A stretch of DNA of 64,000 bases. Origin: JABCYV01 sp035512155. GTDB lineage: Bacteria > Acidobacteriota > Terriglobia > Terriglobales > Acidobacteriaceae. The position numbers were made by a program, and so were the translations under genes. The notes beneath the pieces are model-generated. The model searched no databases. It saw nothing but the letters and a program-made list of their open reading frames with translations, and had not been told where the DNA came from. The stretch covers positions 3,588 through 67,587 of the forward strand of contig DATKEN010000101.1 in NCBI GenBank assembly GCA_035512155.1. Direction: 5' to 3'. The stretch's first letter is position 1, and every line of letters begins with the position of its first letter. This document shows, piece by piece, positions 48,858 to 56,862 of the stretch.

Positions 48858-50003
48858 CTATTTGCCTTTCGCGCGGGCCGCATTCACCTTCGCCAAGAGG
48901 TCCTGCGCGGGTTGTTGCGCCGGCCCCGAGATTCTCACGGCTTCGTTGAGCGCGTCTCGTGCTTCGGTCACACGATTGAGCTTGGCATAGGCAAAACCCA
49001 GACGGAACATCGTCAGAGCATAGGACTGATCATCCTGTCCCTTGAGCAAGGTGCCCGCAGTCTTTAACTCCGGAATGCCAGCCGCAGTTTTATCCTGCTT
49101 TAAATAGGCATAGCCGATGGTGTAGTGCGCCACGCCCGCTGACACTTTGTGGGAGCGATCGGCGTCGGGAGATTCAGCCTTGGCTACTGTTATCGCCTTT
49201 TCAGCGTATGTGATGGCTTTGCTCAAACTGCCCGGCTTTGGATCCTCAACATATGTGTTTGCGAGGAGCAGCAAAGCAGCCAGACTATTGGGGTTCGCCT
49301 GCAGAGTCTTTTCCCCATAGGCAACCAGCCGGGAAGTGTCCTTGAGTTCCGACAGTGAAACCATGGCGTACGAAGTTACCTGGTCTTCGAAGCGTGAGGT
49401 AGGAAAGGCCAGGGTGAAGCGCTCGATGTAGCTGATGCGCGTCTTGGCGTCGTTCTCGGTAGCAATCGCATTGAAAGCAGTGGCCTCGAGAAATTCGCAC
49501 GAGCTTTTCGTTGAGTTCTTTTCGTCCTCCACGTGTGACGCGAACTCCTGGTCGCTCATTCCTGCCGGCTTAGGCTCTTTAGCAAACGAATTGCAGACCT
49601 CGCCCCCGCGCGTGGAGTAGTCCATCAGCTTGGCGTTATTCTTCATCTGTTGCGCTATGCCGGCCTGCGAGACAAGAATGTCCAGATTATGGGGAGATCC
49701 GATGAGGGCCTTGTCTCCGTATTCGAGCGCCTTCTGCAGATCTCCCGTAGCCTGATAAGACTGCGAAATCTGCCAGTTGCCGTAGGCCACCGCCGCGGGA
49801 TTCGAAGCAAACTTCTGGACGAAATCTTGATACATGACCGCCTTCTTCTGTGCGTCCGGCTCGTTGGAGATCGCCTGCAAGGCCTGATCTTCCGGCGTGC
49901 CCGCGGGAATAATGATCCTGTCCACTTGTGCATGCATTACAAGAGAAGAGAACGCTGCGTAGAGAACGACCAACAGCGCGAGGGGCCAGCGACTGTGCCT
50001 CAT
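48858..50003 (-). CDS. secreted TPR-repeat protein
   Basis: A 381-residue protein with signal peptide (WPLALLVVLYAAFSSLVMHA) and about six to seven tetratricopeptide motifs over the rest (for example YGNWQISQSYQATGDLQKAL, SLAALLLLANTYVEDPKPGS, ALTMFRLGFAYAKLNRVTEA). TPR domains mediate protein contacts in the envelope or periplasm. The ATG at 50003 has GGAGG 6 nt upstream; five codons earlier another ATG is possible. Faces the Pro-rich gene convergently and the glycosyltransferase divergently. Partner unknown. Confidence 0.85.
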   Translation of the reverse strand: MRHSRWPLALLVVLYAAFSSLVMHAQVDRIIIPAGTPEDQALQAISNEPDAQKKAVMYQDFVQKFASNPAAVAYGNWQISQSYQATGDLQKALEYGDKALIGSPHNLDILVSQAGIAQQMKNNAKLMDYSTRGGEVCNSFAKEPKPAGMSDQEFASHVEDEKNSTKSSCEFLEATAFNAIATENDAKTRISYIERFTLAFPTSRFEDQVTSYAMVSLSELKDTSRLVAYGEKTLQANPNSLAALLLLANTYVEDPKPGSLSKAITYAEKAITVAKAESPDADRSHKVSAGVAHYTIGYAYLKQDKTAAGIPELKTAGTLLKGQDDQSYALTMFRLGFAYAKLNRVTEARDALNEAVRISGPAQQPAQDLLAKVNAARAKGK

Positions 50004-50119
50004 AAAGCACCTCCGCATTTGTGCGGGGGCATCGTAGCTCCGAATGAAGTCGTGTGCAAGTTGTACTTAGGCTGACGGGGCTGATGGCACGGAATCTGCA
50101 CATGCTGTAGTCTGGCCGC

Positions 50120-51598
50120 ATGCAGGCTGGCGATGAGACAGACTTTCACCAGAGACCGCTCACTCCAGCGGGGTCTTTCCGGGGACAAGCCTGGCGGCAT
50201 TCCCTTCCTTTGATCGTGCTGGTCGCGTTGTTCTTGCGATTGGCGGTTATCACGATAGGCCATACCTATCGCATCACGCCGCGCCGTGATCACTTCCAAT
50301 TTGGCTGGGAGATGGGACGTATTGCGCGCTCCATTGCCACTGGGCACGGTTTCAGTTCCCCCACGGATCTACCAACCGGACCCAGCGCCTGGGCACCACC
50401 ACTTTATCCGTATATCCTGGCCGGCATTTTCAAGCTCTTTGGTGTGTACAGCAACACCTCGGCGTGGATAATTCTGGCGTTCAATAGTATTTTTGGAGCG
50501 CTCACTTGCGTCCCGCTTTATCGCATCGCGGAAAGGATCTACGGAGTTGAAGTCGCCCGCGCTGCGGCCTGGACGTGGGCGGTATTTCCGTACGCAATTT
50601 ATTGGCCCGTGCGCGTGGTGTGGGAAACCAGTCTGAGCGCGTTTCTCCTGAGTGTAGTCCTGCTACTCACCCTGCGCATGCAACACGAGCCACCCCGTCC
50701 TCGCGCCTGGATCGTCTTTGGACTCCTGTGGGGCGTCATCACGCTGACCAACACGGCTCTCCTGGTCATGCTCCCGTTCTGTTTGATCTGGTTACTGTAT
50801 TGGATGCCGAATCGCTCCCGCCAACTCGCAGGAGTGCTTCTCTGCCTGCTAACTGCAGCTCTTGTCGTCAGCCCTTGGCTGGCGCGCAACCGCGCCGTTT
50901 TCGGCAGGCTGGTAATGATCCGCGACAACCTTCCGCTCGAAATGCACATGGCCAATAACGACCGCTTCACCGGATTGTGGACTCGTAACGAACACCCCGG
51001 CAACGATCCCGAAGCGATGAGGAGATTCCAAGAGCTGGGAGAACTTGGTTTCATGGACGAAAAACGGCAGGAAGTCGGGGAGTTCATACGCGAGCACCCT
51101 GGGAAGTTCATTTCGTTCAGCCTGGAACGGGCAGTCTATTTCTGGATTGGCACTCCACAAGCGACGATCATCGACGGCTACGATCTGATTGTGGCGCGCC
51201 ATGTAACTTTTTTCTTAGGGAGCGCGCTTGCCTTCGCGGGATTGTGGCTGACGATCCGCAATCGTAAGTGCGGAGCGTTTCTTCTCTTTTGTCTCTTGGT
51301 CTTCTATCCACTTCCTTATTACCTGGTGAATCCATTTCCCCGCTACAAACACCCCATTGAGCCAGAAATGCTTTTGCTAATCGTGTATTTGTTCTGGGAG
51401 GCGCGACGGGTGCGGGTCCCATGGCCAAAGCTCTCTTCCCAAAGACCAAGAATAGCAAGACAGAGCGGCACGGTCACACCACGACCGACTGTTAGTGATG
51501 ACCATCACAGACGAGCGGTCTATTTTGTGGATACTCTGGTTTCGCTGACCGCTCCGAAGGAGCGTCATGAGAAAGCCCGGCACGGAAGTGCCGGGTAG
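50120..51598 (+). CDS. GT39/ArnT-like membrane glycosyltransferase, C-terminus rewritten by a mobile element
   Basis: A 492-residue polytopic protein with about 11-12 hydrophobic segments. After a first helix (LIVLVALFLRLAVITIGHTY) the loop DHFQFGWEMGRIARSIATGH contains the acidic/aromatic residues of GT-C polyprenyl-phosphate sugar transferases (ArnT/PMT-like), and later loops PPLYPYILAGIFK and AWTWAVFPYAIYWPVRVVWE fit. It probably glycosylates lipids or proteins from a polyprenyl-linked donor. The final 20 residues (FVDTLVSLTAPKERHEK, then ARHGSAG) end in a TAG at 51596-51598 that lies in the 5' inverted repeat of the adjacent Y1-transposase element, so the native tail is lost or extended. 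Confidence 0.8.
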   Translation: MQAGDETDFHQRPLTPAGSFRGQAWRHSLPLIVLVALFLRLAVITIGHTYRITPRRDHFQFGWEMGRIARSIATGHGFSSPTDLPTGPSAWAPPLYPYILAGIFKLFGVYSNTSAWIILAFNSIFGALTCVPLYRIAERIYGVEVARAAAWTWAVFPYAIYWPVRVVWETSLSAFLLSVVLLLTLRMQHEPPRPRAWIVFGLLWGVITLTNTALLVMLPFCLIWLLYWMPNRSRQLAGVLLCLLTAALVVSPWLARNRAVFGRLVMIRDNLPLEMHMANNDRFTGLWTRNEHPGNDPEAMRRFQELGELGFMDEKRQEVGEFIREHPGKFISFSLERAVYFWIGTPQATIIDGYDLIVARHVTFFLGSALAFAGLWLTIRNRKCGAFLLFCLLVFYPLPYYLVNPFPRYKHPIEPEMLLLIVYLFWEARRVRVPWPKLSSQRPRIARQSGTVTPRPTVSDDHHRRAVYFVDTLVSLTAPKERHEKARHGSAG

Positions 51599-52142
51599 GA
51601 ACCAAGCAGAACCTAGTCCCGTAAGGGACACCACAATGGCGCACAAATATCCAAACGTTCTTATTCATTGCGTGTTCAGCACGAAAAATCGTGAAGATTT
51701 GATCCCGGACGAATTGCGCCTCACCCTGTGGAAGTATCTTGCGGGTATCGGAAAAAATCACGGGATCCCGGTGCTTTCCGTGGGCGGTATCGCAAATCAC
51801 GCTCACCTGCTAATCGCGTTGCCTTCTGATATCCCTCTGGCCAAGGCCATCCAAGTACTGAAAGCAAACTCCTCGCGCTGGCTCGGTGAGCATGGGATCG
51901 ACTTCGCGCGGCAAGAAGGCTACGGCGCATTCAGCGTGAGCTGCTCGAATGTAGCGGCAGTCAAGGAATACATCGAACGCCAACCAGAACATCATAATAA
52001 GCGCTCGTACGAAGATGAGTTTATCGCACTCCTAAACAAGTCAGGAGTAACCTACGACTTAGAACAGGTCTTTGGCTAGTGCCGTCCCTTACGGGACTGC
52101 TTCTTGAGCGCACCGTTACCCGGCACTGCCGTGCCGGGCTTT
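51572..52142 (+). mobile_element. REP-flanked Y1-transposase (IS200-like) element
   Basis: A 26-bp inverted repeat (25 of 26 identical) bounds the element: 51572-51597 and 52117-52142, each containing the hairpin CCCGGCAC-4 nt-GTGCCGGG. Inside, a second perfect 14-bp pair GTCCCGTAAGGGAC (51616-51629) recurs inverted at 52084-52097, also a hairpin. One transposase gene lies between. Two nested hairpin pairs on each side fit REP-type ends used by Y1 transposases. Confidence 0.85.
51636..52079 (+). CDS. IS200/RAYT-type Y1 transposase
   Basis: A 147-residue Y1 transposase, apparently intact. N-terminal MAHKYPNVLIHCVFSTKNRE, the HUH-type H-x-H in GGIANHAHLLIALPSD, and the catalytic Tyr in VAAVKEYIERQPEHHNKRSY are all in place. 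Y1 enzymes cut single-stranded hairpin ends and form a 5'-phosphotyrosine. The ATG at 51636 has AAGGGA within the inner hairpin 7 nt upstream, so the left repeat also carries the translation signal. The stop lies just before the right inner hairpin. Confidence 0.9.
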   Translation: MAHKYPNVLIHCVFSTKNREDLIPDELRLTLWKYLAGIGKNHGIPVLSVGGIANHAHLLIALPSDIPLAKAIQVLKANSSRWLGEHGIDFARQEGYGAFSVSCSNVAAVKEYIERQPEHHNKRSYEDEFIALLNKSGVTYDLEQVFG

Positions 52143-52183
52143 CCCATGTCGCCGCTGCGCGGCTGGAGCAGAAGTAATTTCCT

Positions 52184-52271
52184 ATCAATCACAAAAAATA
52201 CCAAGTAGCACGAAGCGAAACCCTTTAAGCTGTCACTCTTTCGTGCTACTTCGTGTCCTTTGTGGTTGATG
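52184..52271. repeat. interspersed palindromic repeat, copy 2
   Basis: About 88 bp ending TTCGTGTCCTTTGTGGTTGA, related to 12113-12209 and 54549-54630. Left half AATCACAAAAAATACCAAGT is more diverged. It fills most of the gap between the Y1 element and the MFS gene. Confidence 0.65.
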
Positions 52272-52314
52272 AGTCTCCGGTTGGCGTCGTCGCCGTCATC
52301 GTTTAAATTGGAGT

Positions 52315-53568
52315 ATGCGCGCCATCCTGCAGAAACGAGCACTGCGCTACGTCTTCGGCGCCAACCTGATCTCCATGCTGGGCAGCGGCATGAACTCTGC
52401 CGCGGTGGCCTGGAACATTCTGCAGGCCACGCATTCCGAAATGGCCTTGGGCATGTTTGCCGTCTTGCAAACTATCCCGGCCATGCTGATGCTCCCTTTC
52501 ACCGGAGTAATCATCGATCGTGAAGACCGCCGCCGGTTGGTCATGATGCTCGACGCGGCCCGCGCAGTCATCATCCTCACAGTTGCCATTCTTGCGTTCC
52601 TGGGCAAAACAAAAGTTTGGGAGCTGTACTTGATGAACACGCTGGTCGCAGCCGGCTTTTGGATGTTCTGGCCAACGATCACGGCGCTCATTCAGGAATT
52701 GACTCCAGGTGAAGAGTTCGTCCACGCCAATACGTTCTTGCTGGCGGGCATTCAGGGAGGCTGGCTGATCGCCGGATCGATCGTGGGATTCGTCTACAAC
52801 CACATTGGATTGGGCGGCGTCCTGGTCATTGATTTTTCGACCTACGTAGTTTCGTTCCTCTGCTACTTTGCCGTGCGCAAAGGACGCCATGTGGTGCCCC
52901 GGCCGGCAGAGCTGCGTGCCGACATCGTGGCGGCCGAGACTGCGTTCGAGCGCTTCGTGCGTGAGATGCGCGAAGGCTTCCAGTTTCTCCGCGGCCATCC
53001 CAGCGTGATTCTGCTGGGAACGAGTTGGGCGTTGTTCCTGGGCGCCATGCTGACTGCGGTCGTGGTTACCGCTCCGCTGAGTGACCTAGTGTTCCACGCC
53101 GGCGCTGTCGGCTATGGCTGGCTCAACGCTGGATGGGGCACGGGCGCTTTTCTCAGTGCTTTGTACGCGCCGCAGGTCATTGCCTGGCTAGGTGCGCGAC
53201 GATCCATCGCCATTTCCATGGGGATGCTGGCGATATGCATGATCGTCGCTCCTGTATCTCCTCGGCTGGCGATTGCCGTGGCAATTTACGGCTTGATGGG
53301 TTCCGGACGCGGGATCAGCGGTGTGGCCATGAATACCAGCATCATGGAGCAGGTGCCTCCGCATTTCATGGGACGGGTGCAGAATACGTTTTATTTTGCC
53401 GGCACCTGTCTGCAGATTATTCTGGGATTTCTAGTGGGTGCCGTAGCGCAACTCAATCTAGTCGCCGGATTTGCCATTATCGGACTGGTGTATGCGGTGG
53501 CGTTTGTCAGTGCGAGTTGGCCGGTGGGGACGTCGCAACCGTTCCCCGAGACGACTTCCGTGGAATAG
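52315..53568 (+). CDS. MFS transporter, EntS/multidrug-efflux type
   Basis: A 417-residue major facilitator with 12 predicted helices. Signatures: ALRYVFGANLISMLGSGM (TM1), GVIIDREDRRRLVMMLDAAR (the loop 2-3 G-x-x-x-D-R-x-x-R-R motif), and a second-half TAVVVTAPLSDLVF, with NAGWGTGAFLSALYAP. These fit EntS/DHA3-type drug or siderophore exporters. Probably exports a small amphipathic substrate using the proton gradient. No siderophore genes are adjacent, so the substrate is open. Confidence 0.85.
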   Translation: MRAILQKRALRYVFGANLISMLGSGMNSAAVAWNILQATHSEMALGMFAVLQTIPAMLMLPFTGVIIDREDRRRLVMMLDAARAVIILTVAILAFLGKTKVWELYLMNTLVAAGFWMFWPTITALIQELTPGEEFVHANTFLLAGIQGGWLIAGSIVGFVYNHIGLGGVLVIDFSTYVVSFLCYFAVRKGRHVVPRPAELRADIVAAETAFERFVREMREGFQFLRGHPSVILLGTSWALFLGAMLTAVVVTAPLSDLVFHAGAVGYGWLNAGWGTGAFLSALYAPQVIAWLGARRSIAISMGMLAICMIVAPVSPRLAIAVAIYGLMGSGRGISGVAMNTSIMEQVPPHFMGRVQNTFYFAGTCLQIILGFLVGAVAQLNLVAGFAIIGLVYAVAFVSASWPVGTSQPFPETTSVE

Positions 53569-53742
53569 CGATTTTCGAATTGACGGATTTTAGGATTTTT
53601 GGGGTTTCGCAGCTGGCGCGCTTCGGCTTTTGAATTTGTCGATGCGAAAATCCGGCAATCGGCGACTCGTCAGTGACTTGGTGTGGTAAATTCGCAGCCC
53701 TGGCTGCTATTCTTTCTCTTCAAATTTCATCAGGAGACCTGC

Positions 53743-54513
53743 ATGTCATCCAGCCTTGAAGGTCGGATTGCCGTTGTCTTCGGAGTGGCCAACAAGCGCT
53801 CGATCGCATGGTCGATTGCGCAGGGACTACACAACGCCGGCGCCAAGCTCGCTATCAGCTATCAGAACGAGCGGATGGAAATGGAAGCCAAGGACCTGAT
53901 TCTTTCCTTGCCCGGCGCCGAAGCCTTTATGTGCGATGTGTCGAATGATGCGGAAATTGGGCGCGTCTTCGGTCAACTGAAAGAACGGTACGGCAAGCTG
54001 CACGTTTTGGTACATAGCGTGGCTTTCGCGCCCGCCGATGAGTTAAAGGGAGAGTTCATCAACACTACCCGCGAAGGCTTTCGGATCGCTCACGACGTCA
54101 GCGTGTATTCGCTGATCGCGGTCTCCCGCGCCGCCGCTCCGCTCATGGAAGATGGTGGCTCTATTATCACCATGACCTATTACGCCGCCGACAAAGTAGT
54201 TCCTCACTACAATGTGATGGCGGTGGCCAAGGCTGCGCTGGAATGCTCGGTCCGATATTTAGCCTACGACCTTGGTAAGAAAAAGATTCGAGTGAATGCC
54301 ATCTCCGCTGGACCGCTCAAAACCCTGGCAGCGCGCGGCATCTCTGGTTTGGGAGACATGCTCAAATCCCATGCTGAACGGGCTCCCCTCGGCCGCAATG
54401 TCGACGTGAGCGAAGTCGGATCAACCGGCGTGTTCCTGGCTTCCGATGCGAGCTCTGGCATCACTGGCGAGGTCATCTACGTGGACTGCGGATACAACAT
54501 CATGGGATTCTGA
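53743..54513 (+). CDS. fabI: enoyl-[acyl-carrier-protein] reductase FabI
   Basis: A 256-residue FabI. GRIAVVFGVANKRSIAWSIA is the family's modified Rossmann motif (G-x-x-x-x-x-S-I-A), and TYYAADKVVPHYNVMAVAKA carries the Y-x6-K active site (Tyr in HYNVMAVAK). ISAGPLKTLAARGISGLGDM is the substrate-binding loop that interacts with triclosan-type inhibitors in this family. It catalyses the last reduction of each fatty-acid elongation cycle using NAD(P)H. The ATG at 53743 has AGGAG 6 nt upstream. It stands alone after the MFS gene (gap 174 nt). Confidence 0.96.
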   Translation: MSSSLEGRIAVVFGVANKRSIAWSIAQGLHNAGAKLAISYQNERMEMEAKDLILSLPGAEAFMCDVSNDAEIGRVFGQLKERYGKLHVLVHSVAFAPADELKGEFINTTREGFRIAHDVSVYSLIAVSRAAAPLMEDGGSIITMTYYAADKVVPHYNVMAVAKAALECSVRYLAYDLGKKKIRVNAISAGPLKTLAARGISGLGDMLKSHAERAPLGRNVDVSEVGSTGVFLASDASSGITGEVIYVDCGYNIMGF

Positions 54514-54548
54514 ATGGGTGCTGATCAGTTTCCGTGGCGTCTTAGCTG

Positions 54549-54630
54549 ACCACGAAGGACACAAAGGAGCACGAAGGAAACCCCAAGGTTCACACCTTCG
54601 TGGAACTTCGTGTCCTTTGTGGTTGATGAA
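54549..54630. repeat. interspersed palindromic repeat, copy 3
   Basis: About 82 bp, ACCACGAAGGACACAAAGGA to CGTGTCCTTTGTGGTTGATG, the most symmetric copy: its ends are inverted repeats of each other. It lies in the 54514-54874 gap; the remainder of that gap holds no gene I can support. Confidence 0.75.
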
Positions 54631-54874
54631 CTTAGGAGACTGTCGCGGCTCGGATGAGTTAGAACCCGTGGGCAGCGTAGAATGGTTCTGTACTTCATAT
54701 TCAGCGTGCAAAAAACATTCAGCACGAGCCGACGTATGATGTTCGCCTTCTTCGCTGCTGGCATCCTATTCGCGATGTTGCGGGAGTGGAACGCACCCGT
54801 GGCTTGCTGGCGACCATTCACTCATAAAGCCGGGTCTTCGAAATTGCAGTAACCGACCCCGCACATCCGCTTTC

Positions 54875-55705
54875 CTATTCTTTTTTCTTTTTCAATTTGC
54901 GGCGGATGTCCGGCCAGAATTCTTTGACTACGATTGTGAGCGTGTCGTATCCCACCTGCGAGCCCCATACGCTGAACGTGTTCCCAATGTTTCGATCGCT
55001 TCTGGGATGGTAGCTATAGGTGGAAATCCCGGCTGAGAGCGCGCTGCCGACTACTTCAGAGTAATTGAATTGCTGACCTCCGGAATCGGTGCGGGTCACG
55101 AAAATTCGGCTCACGGAGTAACCCGTGCGGTGCCAGAATCCTCCCTTGCCCAGCTGGAAATAGCGCGGGTCCTGGCGGAGGATCGACGGGAGGATGGCCC
55201 CGGTTAAAAAGTTCTCGATCGTTCCATCGACAAAGTACGCCCCGTAACGTTTTCCGTAACCCTCGGCTCCCTGACCATAGCCTTCCTCGCTGTCTTCCGC
55301 CTGGCTTATGCCCGCCAGAAAACCGTACCAGGGGATCAGAATATAGTCGAATGAGCCGCGGGCCACTACCTTGAATTTTTGTCCGGTGGTGAGGGGCGGG
55401 ACCTGGCCGGCATTCTCCAAGGTTAGAAAGTTCGGCAGGGCAAAAAAAAGCCGGTCCTTCGATGTGCCCTCGCTTTGGTCCGGGGCCGTGTTGTCCTTAT
55501 CGCCCTTGCTCTTATCTCCGGACTGCGATGCCGGCGAGGCGGGTGGGTTGGACGTCGGCTTCTGCTGAGTTTGCTGAGCGTCAACTGCGGGCTGTTGTCC
55601 CGACGTAGGGTTAGCGTTCGGCGTCTGCGACTGCGGTACGGATTGAGTGAAGCAAAAAATACTAGTTAGTAACAGGCAGGCAACTGCAAGTCCCTTAATT
55701 CTCAA
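54875..55705 (-). CDS. exported protein with Gln/Pro-rich linker, unknown
   Basis: About 276 residues. Signal peptide RIKGLAVACLLLTSIFCFTQ, then a disordered Gln/Pro/Ser/Asp-rich region (about 25-95), then a folded domain (FFALPNFLTLENAGQVPPL, DYILIPWYGFLAGISQAEDS, GTIENFLTGAILPSILRQDP, YSEVVGSALSAGISTYSYHP) ending in a Lys-rich tail RRKLKKKKE. I recognise this as a type common in Acidobacteria genomes but have no function for it. Start uncertain: TTG 55705 gives a clean signal peptide; a GTG at 55756 follows the tsaE stop by 4 nt. Confidence 0.65.
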   Translation of the reverse strand: MRIKGLAVACLLLTSIFCFTQSVPQSQTPNANPTSGQQPAVDAQQTQQKPTSNPPASPASQSGDKSKGDKDNTAPDQSEGTSKDRLFFALPNFLTLENAGQVPPLTTGQKFKVVARGSFDYILIPWYGFLAGISQAEDSEEGYGQGAEGYGKRYGAYFVDGTIENFLTGAILPSILRQDPRYFQLGKGGFWHRTGYSVSRIFVTRTDSGGQQFNYSEVVGSALSAGISTYSYHPRSDRNIGNTFSVWGSQVGYDTLTIVVKEFWPDIRRKLKKKKE

Positions 55706-55760
55706 TTTTGTCCAGGCTCCAAAATTCCGGAAAAGAAGAAATGCGCCCCGGTTCACGGAG

Positions 55761-56192
55761 TCAACGGGTAGTAAGTTGGATTCTCCGCCCGCTCTCTCCC
55801 ACCCGCTGTAGCGCGATTTCCACATCCCGCTCGCGCTCTAAGTGTGGGAACTTCTCTCCCCACTCTATCAGGAGAACGCTGTCTTCGGCCACGAGGTCAT
55901 CCAGAGCAAGAGTCTCCAGCTCGCGCTCGGTATCCACCCGATACAGATCAATGTGGTAGAGGTTGACCGAAGGTGCGCGATACTCATGGACCAGGGTAAA
56001 GGTAGGGCTAGTGACGTCTTCCTCGGAGGCGGCATGAAAACCTTCGGCGATGCCCTTGACCAGCGTGGTTTTGCCGGCGCCCAAGTCGCCGCGCAGCAGT
56101 ACCAGCTTGGGAGGAGTCAGCATCGCAGCCAGCTTGCGCCCCAGGGCGACGGTCTCTTCGGCTGATTGTGTGGTGAATTCCTGCGTGCTCAT
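55761..56192 (-). CDS. tsaE: tRNA N6-threonylcarbamoyladenosine biosynthesis ATPase TsaE
   Basis: A 143-residue TsaE. Walker A GDLGAGKTTLVKGIAEG, the SPTFTLVHEY loop, LYHIDLYRVD with the conserved Asp, and LLIEWGEKF are all family marks. TsaE hydrolyses ATP to power the TsaBD complex, which makes t6A37 on ANN-decoding tRNAs. The ATG at 56192 is chosen because homologues begin near there; the frame extends 37 codons earlier with no similarity. tsaB and tsaD are not in the window. Confidence 0.93.
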   Translation of the reverse strand: MSTQEFTTQSAEETVALGRKLAAMLTPPKLVLLRGDLGAGKTTLVKGIAEGFHAASEEDVTSPTFTLVHEYRAPSVNLYHIDLYRVDTERELETLALDDLVAEDSVLLIEWGEKFPHLERERDVEIALQRVGESGRRIQLTTR

Positions 56193-56308
56193 CCTGATCG
56201 CGGGAGTTGACCCTGGCGTGAGATAGCCAGCATTTGGTTCAACGCCACCAAACCAGTATATCGAGGGTGAAACGCAGCGCGCAGAGGCGCGAGCAGCGGA
56301 CAAATTTC

Positions 56309-56704
56309 TCAGTGCGATTTAGGAACTGCCCACTGACTAGATCGGATTCCCTGGAAGCTGCGGTCCGTTACCGAATCGACCACCATGCGCAGCGTGCGGT
56401 GATCATCATCGCCTAGAGCGATGAAGCGGAAGGGCTGCATGATTCCCTCGCTAGGCGCCCGCACGGGAGTCAGCATCTCGGCCATGCCATGAACTGGACC
56501 AGACTGCGTCTGAAAAGCGATCTCGACAAAATCGCCCTGTTCCAGACACCTGCCCAACCGCAGCAGGCCGCCGGTGACAGAAACAGTTTGGAGTTTGGCT
56601 TTAGCGCGCTGACCATCTTCCAACATGACCAGTGCTGCAATCGAGCCGCCGAGGTGGACTCGGGGAGCGCGCCGCTGAGGGTGGGGTTGGGGAAAGTGAG
56701 TCAT
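56309..56704 (-). CDS. PilZ-domain protein
   Basis: About 131 residues. The N-terminal QRRAPRV supplies the R-x3-R element and the strand VSVTGGLLRL occupies the position of the D/N-x-S-x-x-G motif, so PilZ-type c-di-GMP binding is probable but the second motif is degenerate (Val in place of Asp/Asn). The beta-barrel pattern AKLQTVSVTGG, DFVEIAFQTQSGPVHGMAEM, FRFIALGDDDHRTL fits. Such single-domain proteins act as effectors or adaptors. The start is ATG at 56704; another ATG lies four codons upstream. Confidence 0.65.
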   Translation of the reverse strand: MTHFPQPHPQRRAPRVHLGGSIAALVMLEDGQRAKAKLQTVSVTGGLLRLGRCLEQGDFVEIAFQTQSGPVHGMAEMLTPVRAPSEGIMQPFRFIALGDDDHRTLRMVVDSVTDRSFQGIRSSQWAVPKSH

Positions 56705-56862
56705 AGCCCACATCAACTATGGCATTGCAGAGCGGCACGAGACAGGTTACGGAAGAACGTGTCCGGATTCTACTGCACGGAAATGCGGGGAGTCCGCTAA
56801 TTACAAGGCTTGCAGGCACATACAGCCTAATGAGAATTAATTAATGTCTAACGATACTAGAT

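Noticed and set aside
54737..54853. 38-codon ORF starting MMFAFFAAGILFAML
   Set aside because: A hydrophobic start is suggestive, but there is no ribosome-binding site, no promoter and no conserved pattern visible.
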